The translations under genes were made by a program, and so were the position numbers. Under the pieces are notes generated by a model. It had not been told where the DNA came from. It searched no databases and saw only the letters and a program-made list of their open reading frames with translations. 64,000 nt of DNA from Candidatus Manganitrophus morganii (GTDB lineage Bacteria; Nitrospirota; Nitrospiria; SBBL01; Manganitrophaceae). How positions within the stretch are numbered: position 1 is the first letter of the stretch; the number at the start of each line of letters is the position of its first letter. Positions 1 through 8,090 of this stretch are shown here, piece by piece. The stretch is taken from positions 2,728,001-2,792,000 of the forward strand of contig JAJHOH010000001.1 of assembly GCA_021651055.1 (NCBI GenBank). The letters run 5' to 3'.

Positions 1-2
1 CG

Positions 3-644
3 GTCCTCTTTTTCCCGGTAGTGGGATTGGCGATCGGCGTTTTCTTGATGGGGCTCGCCCAACTCCTGGGACTGATTCTCACGCCGGTCCTCTCGGCGGC
101 CCTGCTCCTTCTCGCTTTGGTTTTGATCACCGGCGGGCTCCATCTCGATGGATTGGCCGACCTCTGCGACGGCCTGGCCGCGGGCGGGGGCCGGGAGCGA
201 ATTCTCTCCGTGATGAAGGACCCACATATCGGCGCGTTCGGCATGATCGGTTTGGGGGTGGTCTTGATCTTGAAATATGCTCTCTTTGGTGAGATGATTC
301 GTAGGGGGTGGCTGACCGCGTTTCTCCTGATGGGGCTCCTCAGCCGGTGGGCGATGGTCCTGGCGAGTTTTTTCGGGAGGTATGCCAGAGAGAGCGGGAC
401 GGCGCAGCCCTTCATCGGGCGGATCAGCCGGTTCCAATGCGCCGGGGCGACTCTGATGACTCTCGCGGGCGCGTTTCTGATTTCAAAGGGAATCGGATTG
501 ATTGCCGTATCGCTCGTCTTTTTATCGGTTTTGGTTTTTAATCGATTTCTCGAATCAAGGATCGGCGGCTGGACGGGGGACGCGCTCGGGGCGCTCTCGG
601 AGATGGTAGAAGTGGGGGTGCTCCTCTTCATCAGCGCAGTTTAG
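3..644 (+). CDS. cobS: Adenosylcobinamide-GDP ribazoletransferase (cobalamin synthase), 5' truncated by window edge
   Basis: CobS joins adenosylcobinamide-GDP to alpha-ribazole(-phosphate) in the membrane, the last assembly steps of cobalamin. The frame is open to the window edge, so the N-terminal part lies outside. A family motif is visible around residues 40-62 (HLDGLADLCDG, then DPHIGAFG), in which the Asp residues bind Mg2+. Several hydrophobic segments follow, as expected for a polytopic membrane enzyme, and the C-terminal GWTGDALGA is also characteristic. It opens a run of B12 genes on the same strand. GTG at 21 is not the true start because homologues are longer. Confidence 0.93.
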   Translation, partial: VLFFPVVGLAIGVFLMGLAQLLGLILTPVLSAALLLLALVLITGGLHLDGLADLCDGLAAGGGRERILSVMKDPHIGAFGMIGLGVVLILKYALFGEMIRRGWLTAFLLMGLLSRWAMVLASFFGRYARESGTAQPFIGRISRFQCAGATLMTLAGAFLISKGIGLIAVSLVFLSVLVFNRFLESRIGGWTGDALGALSEMVEVGVLLFISAV

Positions 645-652
645 ATTAAGCC

Positions 653-732
653 GTCATTCCCGCGAAAACGGGAATCCAGAAGCCATTGATTTAAATAAAA
701 CTGGATTCCCGATTAAACATTTCAGGAATGAC
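653..732. repeat. Dispersed inverted repeat, CATTCCCGCG family, copy 1
   Basis: GTCATTCCCGCGAAAACGGG is followed, after a spacer, by an inverted partner (ACTGGATTCCCG ... GGAATGAC). A closely related copy lies at 5730-5800. It fills the cobS-adenosyltransferase gap and could fold as a hairpin in the transcript. Confidence 0.75.
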
Positions 733-773
733 GGACAGAGAGCTTTTCAAGGAATGATGAAAGGAGTTCATTG

Positions 774-1337
774 ATGCCGCGAATTACAAAGGTCTACACG
801 CGAACCGGAGATGATGGGAGCACCGGGCTCGGCAGCCGGCGGCGGGTCCCGAAGGACTCCGCGCGGATTTCATCGTATGGCACGGTCGATGAGCTCAATT
901 CCCAGATCGGCGTCGCCATGGCCGCCGGGCTCGACACGGTCCTGATGAAGGCCTTGGCCGGGATTCAGAACGATCTTTTCCACCTCGGCTCCGACCTCTG
1001 CATTCCGGAAGAAGATAAGGTGAAGATGAATGTGCCGAAGATCGAGCAGCGCCACATCGACGCGCTTGAAGAGTTGATGGACCGTCTTTCGGAAGCGCTT
1101 ACGCCGCTCGAAAATTTCGTTCTTCCGGGCGGTACGCCCGGCGCGGCGCAGCTTCATGTCGCCCGGACCGTCTGCCGCCGGGCGGAGCGGGAGGTGATCG
1201 CCCTCCGGCGGGTCGAAGCGGTCGGCCCCTTTACGGTCCCCTATCTGAATCGCCTCTCCGATGCGCTCTTCGTCATGGCGCGATACGAGAACAAAAAGCG
1301 GGGGATCGCCGATCTGTTGTGGGACAGCCGGGCGTGA
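774..1337 (+). CDS. Cob(I)alamin adenosyltransferase, PduO type
   Basis: The enzyme transfers the 5'-deoxyadenosyl group of ATP to cob(I)alamin, giving adenosylcobalamin. The N-terminal [20 protein letters not shown] is the PduO-type ATP-binding loop, and VDELNSQIG follows near residue 40. The C-terminal half has the conserved [19 protein letters not shown] helix and a late [18 protein letters not shown]. Length (187 aa) is normal. ATG 774 is preferred over the adjacent TTG 771 because AAGGAG at 761-766 lies 7 nt upstream. It sits between cobS and the B12 uptake genes, which suits a salvage role. Confidence 0.95.
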   Translation: MPRITKVYTRTGDDGSTGLGSRRRVPKDSARISSYGTVDELNSQIGVAMAAGLDTVLMKALAGIQNDLFHLGSDLCIPEEDKVKMNVPKIEQRHIDALEELMDRLSEALTPLENFVLPGGTPGAAQLHVARTVCRRAEREVIALRRVEAVGPFTVPYLNRLSDALFVMARYENKKRGIADLLWDSRA

Positions 1338-1354
1338 GCGAAGAGGAAATATAG

Positions 1355-2035
1355 ATGAAGAAAAAAACCTGGCTTTCCTGGAGCAGCGGCAAGGACAGCG
1401 CTTGGTCGCTCTTTCGTCTCAGGCAGCAGCCCGATATCGAGGTGACCGGACTGGTCACGACAGTGAACGAGCGGCATCAGCGGGTGGCGATGCATGCGGT
1501 CCGGTTGAGCCTCCTTCAGGCGCAGGCCGAAGCGGCGGGGCTTCCCCTTCACGTCGTGCCGATCCCTTCTCCATGCAGCAACGAGGCATACGAGGCCGCG
1601 ATGCGCCGGCTCATCGAAGAAGCGAAGCAGGAGGGGGTGACGCAGATGGCCTTCGGCGATCTTTTTCTGGAAGACATCCGAGCGTACCGGGAGCGGCAGC
1701 TTGCCGGCACCGGGATCACGCCGCTCTTCCCCCTCTGGCAGATCCCGACCGACCGCCTCGCCCAAGAGATGATCGCCGGGGGTCTGTCTGCCGTCATCAC
1801 CTGCATCGATCCGCGGCATCTTGCGCCGACCTTCGCCGGGCGAACGTTCAACGCATCCTTCCTGGATGACCTCCCGAAAGAGGTCGATCCGTGTGGGGAG
1901 CGGGGGGAGTTCCATAGCTTTACGGTCGCGGGGCCGATGTTCCGCCATCCGCTCTCCGTCACGGTTGGCGAGGTCGTCACGCGGGACGGGTTTGTTTTTG
2001 CCGATCTCTTGCCGGCGGCGGAGGCGGTCCGATGA
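1355..2035 (+). CDS. PP-loop ATPase, Dph6/MJ0570 (diphthine-ammonia ligase-like) family
   Basis: The N-terminal SWSSGKDSAWSLFRL is the PP-loop (SGGKDS-type) ATP pyrophosphatase motif, and the family signature GDLFLEDIRAYRE and the late CGERGEFHSFTVAGPMF are both present. In eukaryotes and archaea Dph6 amidates diphthine on EF2. Bacteria have no diphthamide, so that reaction is unlikely here. The gene lies between a cobalamin adenosyltransferase and btuFCD, with its stop overlapping the btuF start, which suggests a step in corrinoid salvage, perhaps amidation; this is inference. The fold assignment is firm, the substrate unknown. Confidence 0.85.
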   Translation: MKKKTWLSWSSGKDSAWSLFRLRQQPDIEVTGLVTTVNERHQRVAMHAVRLSLLQAQAEAAGLPLHVVPIPSPCSNEAYEAAMRRLIEEAKQEGVTQMAFGDLFLEDIRAYRERQLAGTGITPLFPLWQIPTDRLAQEMIAGGLSAVITCIDPRHLAPTFAGRTFNASFLDDLPKEVDPCGERGEFHSFTVAGPMFRHPLSVTVGEVVTRDGFVFADLLPAAEAVR

Positions 2036-2952
2036 GAACGGTCCGGCCCGTCCTTTGGATTCTGGCGCTCTTTCTTCTTTTCGCCGATCACTCCCTGGGG
2101 GTTGCGGCAGAGGAGACCGTTCCCCCCAAGAAACCGCAGCGGATCGTCTCGTTGACGCTCGGCACCGATGAAATTCTCTTCTCCCTGGTCGATCCGAAGC
2201 GGATCGCGGCGGTGACCTACCTTGCGGCCGATCCGGGGATCTCTCATGTGGCCGAGGCGGCGAAGGGTGTGCCGAACAAAATCCGGGCGAACATGGAACA
2301 GGTGGTGGCGTTGCAGCCCGATCTGGTTTTTGTGGCGACCTACACCTCGATGGATGTCGTGAAGCAGTTGAACGAAGCGCGGCTTCCGGTGGTCAAGCTG
2401 GAACTCTTTTCCTCCATCGAGGGGATCAAGCGGAACATCCTGACGGTCGGACAGGTGGTTGGAGAATCGCGGCGGGCGGAGGAGATTGTCGCCGAAATGG
2501 ATCGGAAGCTTAAGGCGATTGCAGAGCGTGTGGCGGCGGCTCCGCGGCGGCCGGGGATTCTTTTCTATACTCCGACCGGCGTGGTGGCCGGCAAGGAGAC
2601 CACTTTCGATGAGATCGCTACATTGATCGGCGCAAGGAATCAGGCGGGGGAGGCGGGACTGGTCGGGCATCAGAAGATGTCGGTCGAGAGGTTGATCCAG
2701 CTTGATCCGGAGATCGTCATCGTGAGCGAGTGGAATCCGGAGGAGGACGATTTCTATCAAAAGCTGATGGCCCATCCGGAATTGGGGCATCTTTCGGCGA
2801 TTCGGAACCGGCGGGTCTATTCCATTTCAGAGAAGCATCTTTCGACTGTCTCTCACTATATCGTCGACGGAATCGAGCAGATGACGCGGATCATCCATCC
2901 GGAGGGGTCCGGTTCGGCGGCGATGAACAAAGAGGGGGGGCGCTCCCGATGA
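2032..2952 (+). CDS. btuF: Periplasmic cobalamin-binding protein of ABC importer (BtuF-like)
   Basis: A signal peptide occupies about residues 1-25 (hydrophobic core, then GVAAEE). The mature part begins with PQRIVSLTLGTDEILFSL, typical of class III binding proteins for vitamin B12, haem and siderophores. The mid-protein MEQVVALQPDLVFVATYT and C-terminal VERLIQLDPEIVIV segments match that fold. ATG overlaps the previous stop (ATGA) and the end overlaps the permease start. The substrate is assigned from neighbours (cobS, adenosyltransferase). A ferric siderophore or haem cannot be excluded from sequence alone. Confidence 0.88.
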   Translation: MRTVRPVLWILALFLLFADHSLGVAAEETVPPKKPQRIVSLTLGTDEILFSLVDPKRIAAVTYLAADPGISHVAEAAKGVPNKIRANMEQVVALQPDLVFVATYTSMDVVKQLNEARLPVVKLELFSSIEGIKRNILTVGQVVGESRRAEEIVAEMDRKLKAIAERVAAAPRRPGILFYTPTGVVAGKETTFDEIATLIGARNQAGEAGLVGHQKMSVERLIQLDPEIVIVSEWNPEEDDFYQKLMAHPELGHLSAIRNRRVYSISEKHLSTVSHYIVDGIEQMTRIIHPEGSGSAAMNKEGGRSR

Positions 2953-4025
2953 GGCCTCCTTCGTTGGCCCTTCCGCTGCGGCGCGATTTCCCTTCCTTCT
3001 GGCCGAAGGCCGGTCTGCTGACCTTGCTCTTTCTCCTCCTAACCGGGAGTATCGTCGTCGCGACGGCGGTCGGATCGGTGGCGGTACCGCTTCCGGTGGT
3101 TGCGCGGCTGATTTTGAATCAACTTCCCTTTATTCATTTTACGGGGTGGGAGGCGTCGCAGGAGATCATCATCCTCACCGTCCGGCTCCCGCGGGTGCTT
3201 CTGGCGGCGCTGATCGGCGGGGGGTTGGCGGTTTCGGGGGCGGCGATGCAGGGACTCTTCCGCAACCCGATGGCCGATCCGGGGGTGATCGGCCTCTCCG
3301 GAGGGGCGGCGCTCGGCGCGGTGATCGCGTTGGGATCGGGACTTGCCTTTCATCATCATCTCATCCTGCCGGCCTTCGCCTTCGCCGGCGCCTTCGGCAC
3401 GGTTCTCCTGGTCTACCGGATCGCGACAAGGGACGGGAAGACGCCGGTCACCACCTTTCTCCTCTCCGGGATGGCGGTCGGGATCTTCATGGTGTCGATG
3501 ATGTCGCTGATCCTTTCCAGGCTCACCTCGGTCGCCGTGGTCGGCGAGATCCTCTTTTGGTTGATGGGGGGGCTTGATGCGCGGGGGTGGATTCATTTGA
3601 AGGTGGCCTTTGTTCCGATCCTGCTGGGGAGCGCGGGCCTTCTCTTCTTCGCCCGCGATCTGAACCTCCTCGCCCTGGAGGGGGAAGAGGGAGCGGCGGC
3701 GCTTGGGATGCGGGTGAAGTCGGTCCAGCGAATCCTGCTGTTGCTCTCCTCGCTCGTCACCGGCGCCTCGGTCGCCTTCACCGGGACGATCGCCTTCGTC
3801 GGCCTGATCATCCCGCATGTCGTTCGACTGATCATCGGTCCCGACCACCGGATCTTGCTGCCGGCCTCGTTTCTGGCGGGGGGGATCTTTCTGGTCGGCG
3901 CCGATCTCTTGGCGCGTACCGTGATCTCGCCGGAGGAGCTTCGTTTGGGGACGATTACTTCGCTGGTCGGCGTTCCCTTTTTTCTCTACCTTCTTCATAA
4001 AGGGATTCGTGATGGCGGGCGCTGA
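2949..4025 (+). CDS. btuC: ABC importer permease (BtuC/FecCD family)
   Basis: This is a polytopic permease of about 358 residues, the usual size for FecCD/BtuC proteins with ten membrane helices. Family landmarks include RLPRVLLAALIGGGLAVSGAAMQGLFRNPMADPGVIGLSGGAALGA near residue 80 and TGTIAFVGLIIPHVVRL near 280, the coupling region for the ATPase. The start at 2949 overlaps the btuF stop by one ATGA; longer in-frame extensions run into btuF and are rejected. Its 3' end overlaps the ATPase gene. Confidence 0.93.
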   Translation: MRPPSLALPLRRDFPSFWPKAGLLTLLFLLLTGSIVVATAVGSVAVPLPVVARLILNQLPFIHFTGWEASQEIIILTVRLPRVLLAALIGGGLAVSGAAMQGLFRNPMADPGVIGLSGGAALGAVIALGSGLAFHHHLILPAFAFAGAFGTVLLVYRIATRDGKTPVTTFLLSGMAVGIFMVSMMSLILSRLTSVAVVGEILFWLMGGLDARGWIHLKVAFVPILLGSAGLLFFARDLNLLALEGEEGAAALGMRVKSVQRILLLLSSLVTGASVAFTGTIAFVGLIIPHVVRLIIGPDHRILLPASFLAGGIFLVGADLLARTVISPEELRLGTITSLVGVPFFLYLLHKGIRDGGR

Positions 4026-4815
4026 GACGGGGGGGATCGAGATCCAAAAGGTTTCCCTTTCGAGGAGAGGAAGGCCGATCTTGCATCAGATCGACCTCAA
4101 GATCGGGGGCCGAGAGCTGATCGGCCTGATCGGTCCGAACGGCGCGGGAAAGTCGAGCCTGCTGAAGCTGCTGATGAAGCTCCTCACGCCGACCGACGGC
4201 GCGATCCTCCTCGACGCGAAAGATCTCAGTGAGTGGAGCCATCGGGCGCTTGCGCAGCAGGTCGCCTATCTCCCGCAGAGCCCGTCGCTCGATTCCGCTT
4301 TTCCCTGCCGGGAGGTGGTGCTGATGGGGCGGTATGCCCATCTCGGGCGGTTTGAGCGGGAATCTTCCCGCGACTTTGAAATTGCCCAAGAGGCGATGCG
4401 GCGGACGGCGACGACCGCTTTAGCAGATCGGCCGGTGACGGAGCTGTCGGGAGGAGAACTTCAACGGGTCCTGCTGGCCCGGACGCTGGCGCAGGAGGCG
4501 AGCACGCTTCTGCTCGATGAGCCGACGGCGAACCTCGACCCTCAGCATCAGCTCGGCGTGATCGAGCTGGTTGTCTCGCTCGTCGAAAAAGGAATTTCCG
4601 TTGTGATGGCGTTGCACGATCTTCACCTGGCGGCGCGTTATTGCCGGCGCTTGATCTTGCTTCATCAGGGGGAGGTGATTGCGGACGGTGCGCCGGGGGA
4701 GGTCCTGACGGAGCAGAATCTGCGGCGGGTCTACGGCATCGAGGCGGAGGTCGCGATTCATCCGACGCTTCACTATCCGGTGGTGACCCCCCTTTCGATC
4801 GCGCCGGGGAGGTGA
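4012..4815 (+). CDS. btuD: ABC importer ATP-binding subunit (BtuD/FepC family)
   Basis: The ATPase powers the BtuFC-type importer. Walker A GPNGAGKSS, the signature LSGGELQRV, Walker B LLLDEPTANLD and the switch HDLHLA are all intact. Length is 267 aa. ATG 4012 directly follows an in-frame GTG at 4009, so either could start; both overlap the permease 3' end, indicating translational coupling. The TonB-like gene begins 4 nt after its stop, so uptake across both membranes appears to be encoded in one operon. Confidence 0.93.
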   Translation: MAGAETGGIEIQKVSLSRRGRPILHQIDLKIGGRELIGLIGPNGAGKSSLLKLLMKLLTPTDGAILLDAKDLSEWSHRALAQQVAYLPQSPSLDSAFPCREVVLMGRYAHLGRFERESSRDFEIAQEAMRRTATTALADRPVTELSGGELQRVLLARTLAQEASTLLLDEPTANLDPQHQLGVIELVVSLVEKGISVVMALHDLHLAARYCRRLILLHQGEVIADGAPGEVLTEQNLRRVYGIEAEVAIHPTLHYPVVTPLSIAPGR

Positions 4816-4819
4816 AACG

Positions 4820-5698
4820 ATGAGATCAAAGATTCGTCTTTCATTGCTCCTGTCCCTTGTGTTTCATGTTGTTTTGGTCCTGGGGCTCTTTTCGAGGGCC
4901 GATCACGACGGGAGAGAAGCAGAGGGTTTGATTGTCGAATTGGTCTCGCTCGGCCAGATAGCGTCGGCTCCCCTCCGCACCGGCGATTCGACCGGCGCAT
5001 CCGATCTCCTCCCGCAGCCTGCTTTTCCGATGGGATCTGATGAGACCTTCGATTCGATAGAGGAGGAAGCGCAGCCGCCCGAGCCCTTCTTTGATCCGGA
5101 CGCCGAAGCGCAATCTCCTCCCACGTTCGATCAGGAGGAGCAGGAGATGTCGTTCCCGGAGGAATCCGATCGTTCCTTCGATCCGGACCTTCCTCCCATG
5201 GAAGATGTTGAGGAATCCTTGTCCGAGGAGCGGACGGAAACAGAGCCGGCATTCAGGCGGGTGGCAGGGATCGATCGATCCAAAAAAGAATCGACCGGAT
5301 CAACAGTGCCTAAGGGCACCGGCCATGGTTCCCCGGGAGACGGCGCGCCACAGCCGACCGTCGGTGATGCGATGCCCGGAGGAGCCGCGGGTGCCGGAGG
5401 AGGGCAGAGCGGTCCCCGCTTTGTCATTCCGAGCGCGGGACAATCCAATCCAAAGCCACACTATCCCGAGCGCGCACGGGCCGAGGGGAGGGAGGGAACG
5501 GCCCTTCTCCGGGTGACGGTTCTCGCAACCGGGAAAGTCGGCGAGGCGCTCATCGAGCAATCTTCAGGGCATACCGATCTCGACCGCTCGGCCGTCGAGG
5601 CGGTGAGGAAGTGGACTTTTCTCCCGGCCCGACGGGGGGAGAATCCGGTGACCTCATCCATCCGTATTCCTGTCATATTCGCGCTTAATCACCCTTAA
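4820..5698 (+). CDS. TonB-like energy transducer
   Basis: An N-terminal membrane anchor (about residues 8-25) is followed by a long acidic, Pro/Glu/Ser-rich periplasmic linker to about residue 205. A C-terminal TonB domain follows, beginning PHYPERARAEGREGTALLRV and ending in the ...DLDRSAVEAVRKWTFLPAR strand-helix motif. Members of the family carry proton-motive energy from ExbBD to outer-membrane receptors. The linker is rich in acidic residues rather than the usual Pro-Lys/Pro-Glu repeats. It follows btuD by 4 nt, so it probably serves a B12 receptor. No exbB/exbD is in the window. Confidence 0.88.
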   Translation: MRSKIRLSLLLSLVFHVVLVLGLFSRADHDGREAEGLIVELVSLGQIASAPLRTGDSTGASDLLPQPAFPMGSDETFDSIEEEAQPPEPFFDPDAEAQSPPTFDQEEQEMSFPEESDRSFDPDLPPMEDVEESLSEERTETEPAFRRVAGIDRSKKESTGSTVPKGTGHGSPGDGAPQPTVGDAMPGGAAGAGGGQSGPRFVIPSAGQSNPKPHYPERARAEGREGTALLRVTVLATGKVGEALIEQSSGHTDLDRSAVEAVRKWTFLPARRGENPVTSSIRIPVIFALNHP

Positions 5699-5729
5699 AG
5701 AGCCTCATCTGGGCAAATCATTAGAGCTC

Positions 5730-5800
5730 GTCATTCCCGCGAAAGCGGGAATCCAGAAACAGATATCTAAACACTGGATTCCCGCCTGCGCGGGAATGAC
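5730..5800. repeat. Dispersed inverted repeat, CATTCCCGCG family, copy 2
   Basis: GTCATTCCCGCGAAAGCGGG and the inverted partner CCCGCCTGCGCGGGAATGAC flank a short spacer. It is closely related to 653-732. The copy sits just after the tonB-like stop and may also act as a transcript-end hairpin, though there is no T-run. The rest of the gap to 5994 is AT-rich and I see no gene in it. Confidence 0.8.
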
Positions 5801-5994
5801 ACCAAGAGTAGTCCTATGCGATTGACTCCTCCCTCCCAGGATGCTAAAATCCGGGAATTTTAAAAATCAAACTAATTAATTAGATGGTTGAGGATAGAGT
5901 CGATTAGCGTACTGTTTAAGATTGTTGAAAGATAGATAGTGATTAGTAGTGATAAAATACGCTGATAAATCATATTAAACTGAAGGAGTCTCCC

Positions 5995-7017
5995 ACGAAC
6001 GATCGATTCTTAAAAGCCTGCCGGCGGGAGCCGGTTGATTGCACCCCGATCTGGCTGATGCGCCAGGCGGGGCGCTACATGAAAGAATTTCGCGAGATCC
6101 GAGCGAAACATTCTCTCCTGACCGTCTGCAAAACGCCGGAGCTCGCCGCCGAAGTGACCCTTCAGCCGATCAAACGTTTCGATCTCGACGCGTCGATCAT
6201 CTTCGCCGACATCCTCCTGCCGCTGGAGCCGATGGGGCTCCAGCTCGAATTCGTGAAGGGGGAAGGCCCCGCCATCCACAATCCGGTCAAAGATAAAAAG
6301 GGGGTCGAAGCGCTCCGGCCCGTCGAACCGGAAGAGAGTCTCGGCTACGTGATGGAGGCGATCCGGCAGGTTCGGCGCGAGCTCAAGGTGCCGTTGATCG
6401 GTTTTGCCGGCGCCCCATTCACCCTCGCAAGCTACATGATCGAAGGGGGCCATTCCCGGAACTACCTCGACACCAAGCGGATGATGTACGGCGCGCCGGA
6501 GGTCTGGGATCTCCTGATGACGAAGCTGGTCCGTGTTCTCACTGATTATCTGCTCGCCCAAGTTAAAGCGGGGGCGCAGGCGCTTCAGGTCTTTGACAGC
6601 TGGATCGGGGCCCTTTCACCCGACGACTACCGGCGCTTTGTCTTCCCCCACATGAAGGCCCTCTTCACTTCGCTTCGGAGCGCGGGGGTGCCGCTGATCC
6701 ACTTCGGGACCGGCACCGCCACGTTGCTGGAGCTGCAGAAAGAGGCGGGGGGAGACGTGATCGGCCTCGACTGGCGGGTCAATTTGGATGAGGGATGGAA
6801 GCAGCTGGGGTACGATGTGGCTGTTCAAGGAAATCTCGATCCGGTCGTCCTCTTCGCGCCGCGGGCCGAAATCGAAAAGCAGGTGGATGAGATCATTCGC
6901 CGCGCCGCCGGCCGCCCCGGCCATATTTTTAATCTCGGCCACGGCATCCTTCCGGAGACCCCGCTTGAGAGCGTCGACGCGGTGATAGAGCGGGTCCATC
7001 GAAAGAGCGCGAGATGA
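5995..7017 (+). CDS. hemE: Uroporphyrinogen decarboxylase with apparent ACG start
   Basis: HemE removes the four acetate carboxyls of uroporphyrinogen III. The N-terminal NDRFLKACRREPVDCTPIW and MRQAGRYMKEFREIR blocks hold the substrate-binding Arg residues. The interior has FADILLPLEPMG, IGFAGAPFTLASYMIEGG and a late HGILPETPLESVDAV. The only in-frame ATG near the 5' end (6058) would delete the first conserved block. Upstream to the stop at 5953 there is no ATG, GTG or TTG. GAAGGAG (5982-5988) lies 6 nt before ACG 5995, exactly where homologues have Met-Asn-Asp-Arg. So the start is ACG, or one base is wrong. hemH follows with overlap. Confidence 0.9.
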   Translation, partial: TNDRFLKACRREPVDCTPIWLMRQAGRYMKEFREIRAKHSLLTVCKTPELAAEVTLQPIKRFDLDASIIFADILLPLEPMGLQLEFVKGEGPAIHNPVKDKKGVEALRPVEPEESLGYVMEAIRQVRRELKVPLIGFAGAPFTLASYMIEGGHSRNYLDTKRMMYGAPEVWDLLMTKLVRVLTDYLLAQVKAGAQALQVFDSWIGALSPDDYRRFVFPHMKALFTSLRSAGVPLIHFGTGTATLLELQKEAGGDVIGLDWRVNLDEGWKQLGYDVAVQGNLDPVVLFAPRAEIEKQVDEIIRRAAGRPGHIFNLGHGILPETPLESVDAVIERVHRKSAR

Positions 7018-7973
7018 TCACCCGGAACGGAAACCCGATGAAGAAGGTTCCATCGGAGCAGGTGGCGGTCCTCTTGATGGCCCACGGCGGGCCCGATTCG
7101 CTCGACGATGTCGAGCCGTTTCTCCGCCACATCATGAAGGATCGGGTCCCCTCGCCCGAGATCGTCTCGCAGGTCCGGGAGCGGTATCGGCTGATCGGCG
7201 GGAAGTCGCCGCTCCTGGAGATCACGCAGCAGCAGGCCGCCGCCCTGGAGACGGAGCTGAACAAAAAGTCGTCCCGATTCCGCGTCTACATCGGGATGCG
7301 CCATTGGACCCCCTTTATCAAAGAGGCGGTCAAGCAGATCATTGAGGATCAGTCGCAACAGCTCATCGCCCTCAGCCTGGCCCCTCAATATTCCAAGCTG
7401 AGCGTCGGCGCCTATATCCAGGCGCTCCAGACGGCGCTCGCCGACGCCGGGAGCGACCTGCCGATGACGGCGGTGGAGAGCTGGCACAACCAGCCGCTGC
7501 TGCTCGATGCTTTCGCGAAGAAAGTAAAAGAGGGGCTGAACGGCTATCCGGAAGCGATTCGATCGACCGTTCCGATCCTCTTCACCGCTCACTCTCTTCC
7601 GGAGCGAGTTCTCACGGAGGGGGACCCCTATCCGAAGGAGTTGGAGGGAACGGTCGCCGGCGTGGTGAAACGGCTGGGAAACGTGAATTCCCGCTTTGCC
7701 TATCAGAGCCGCGGAATGTCGCCGGGAAAATGGCTGGGACCGGAGGTCGATGACGTCCTCAACGAGCTGACCGCCCAGGGAGAAAAAAATCTCCTGATCG
7801 TTCCGGTCGGATTCGTCTGCGACCATGTCGAGATCCTCTACGACATCGACATCCTCTACAAACAAACGGCGGAATCCAAAGGAATCGAACTCCGCCGGAC
7901 CGAATCGCTCAACGCCTCCCCGCTCTTCATCCAGGCGCTCGCCGCCGTCGTCCACGCGCACCTGCCGGTGTAA
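7014..7973 (+). CDS. hemH: Ferrochelatase
   Basis: HemH inserts Fe2+ into protoporphyrin IX (or coproporphyrin III in some lineages). The N-terminal VAVLLMAHGGPDSLDDVEPFL is typical. The catalytic His is in LFTAHSLPERV near residue 200 and the acidic metal-path residues in VCDHVEILYDIDI near 275. Length is normal. ATG 7014 overlaps the hemE stop; an alternative start at 7038 would shorten it by eight residues. hemG, 2.8 kb downstream, encodes an oxygen-dependent-type protoporphyrinogen oxidase, but a coproporphyrin route cannot be excluded by sequence reading alone. Confidence 0.95.
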   Translation: MITRNGNPMKKVPSEQVAVLLMAHGGPDSLDDVEPFLRHIMKDRVPSPEIVSQVRERYRLIGGKSPLLEITQQQAAALETELNKKSSRFRVYIGMRHWTPFIKEAVKQIIEDQSQQLIALSLAPQYSKLSVGAYIQALQTALADAGSDLPMTAVESWHNQPLLLDAFAKKVKEGLNGYPEAIRSTVPILFTAHSLPERVLTEGDPYPKELEGTVAGVVKRLGNVNSRFAYQSRGMSPGKWLGPEVDDVLNELTAQGEKNLLIVPVGFVCDHVEILYDIDILYKQTAESKGIELRRTESLNASPLFIQALAAVVHAHLPV

Positions 7974-8002
7974 ATCATCTTTGATATAAATTGTAATTGT
8001 TT

Positions 8003-8090
8003 GTAGGGGCGCCCCGATGTGTGCGCCCTTTTTTATTGTGTGATTTTCCAGAAGGGACAGGGCAGGGCGGACACACCGGTCCGCCCCTAC
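8003..8090. repeat. GTAGGGGCG-ended inverted repeat, copy 1
   Basis: The sequence begins GTAGGGGCG and ends CGCCCCTAC with partly palindromic interior. The stop codon of the minus-strand permease gene (8087-8089) lies inside its right end. Related copies are at 17644-17671, 32481-32530 and 50640-50694. The ends suggest a miniature element; no transposase is nearby. Confidence 0.75.

Noticed and set aside
1549-2790. 413-residue open frame on the minus strand
   Set aside because: It is antisense to the PP-loop ATPase and btuF genes. Its composition (Arg/His/Pro-rich) is typical of GC-rich shadow frames and no family is recognisable.
3039-3998. 319-residue minus-strand frame
   Set aside because: Antisense to btuC, extremely charged and low in hydrophobic residues; a shadow frame.
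5801-5990. Cobalamin or haem-linked riboswitch upstream of hemE
   Set aside because: The AT-rich leader lacks the conserved boxes of a B12 riboswitch and no stable aptamer-like arrangement is apparent.
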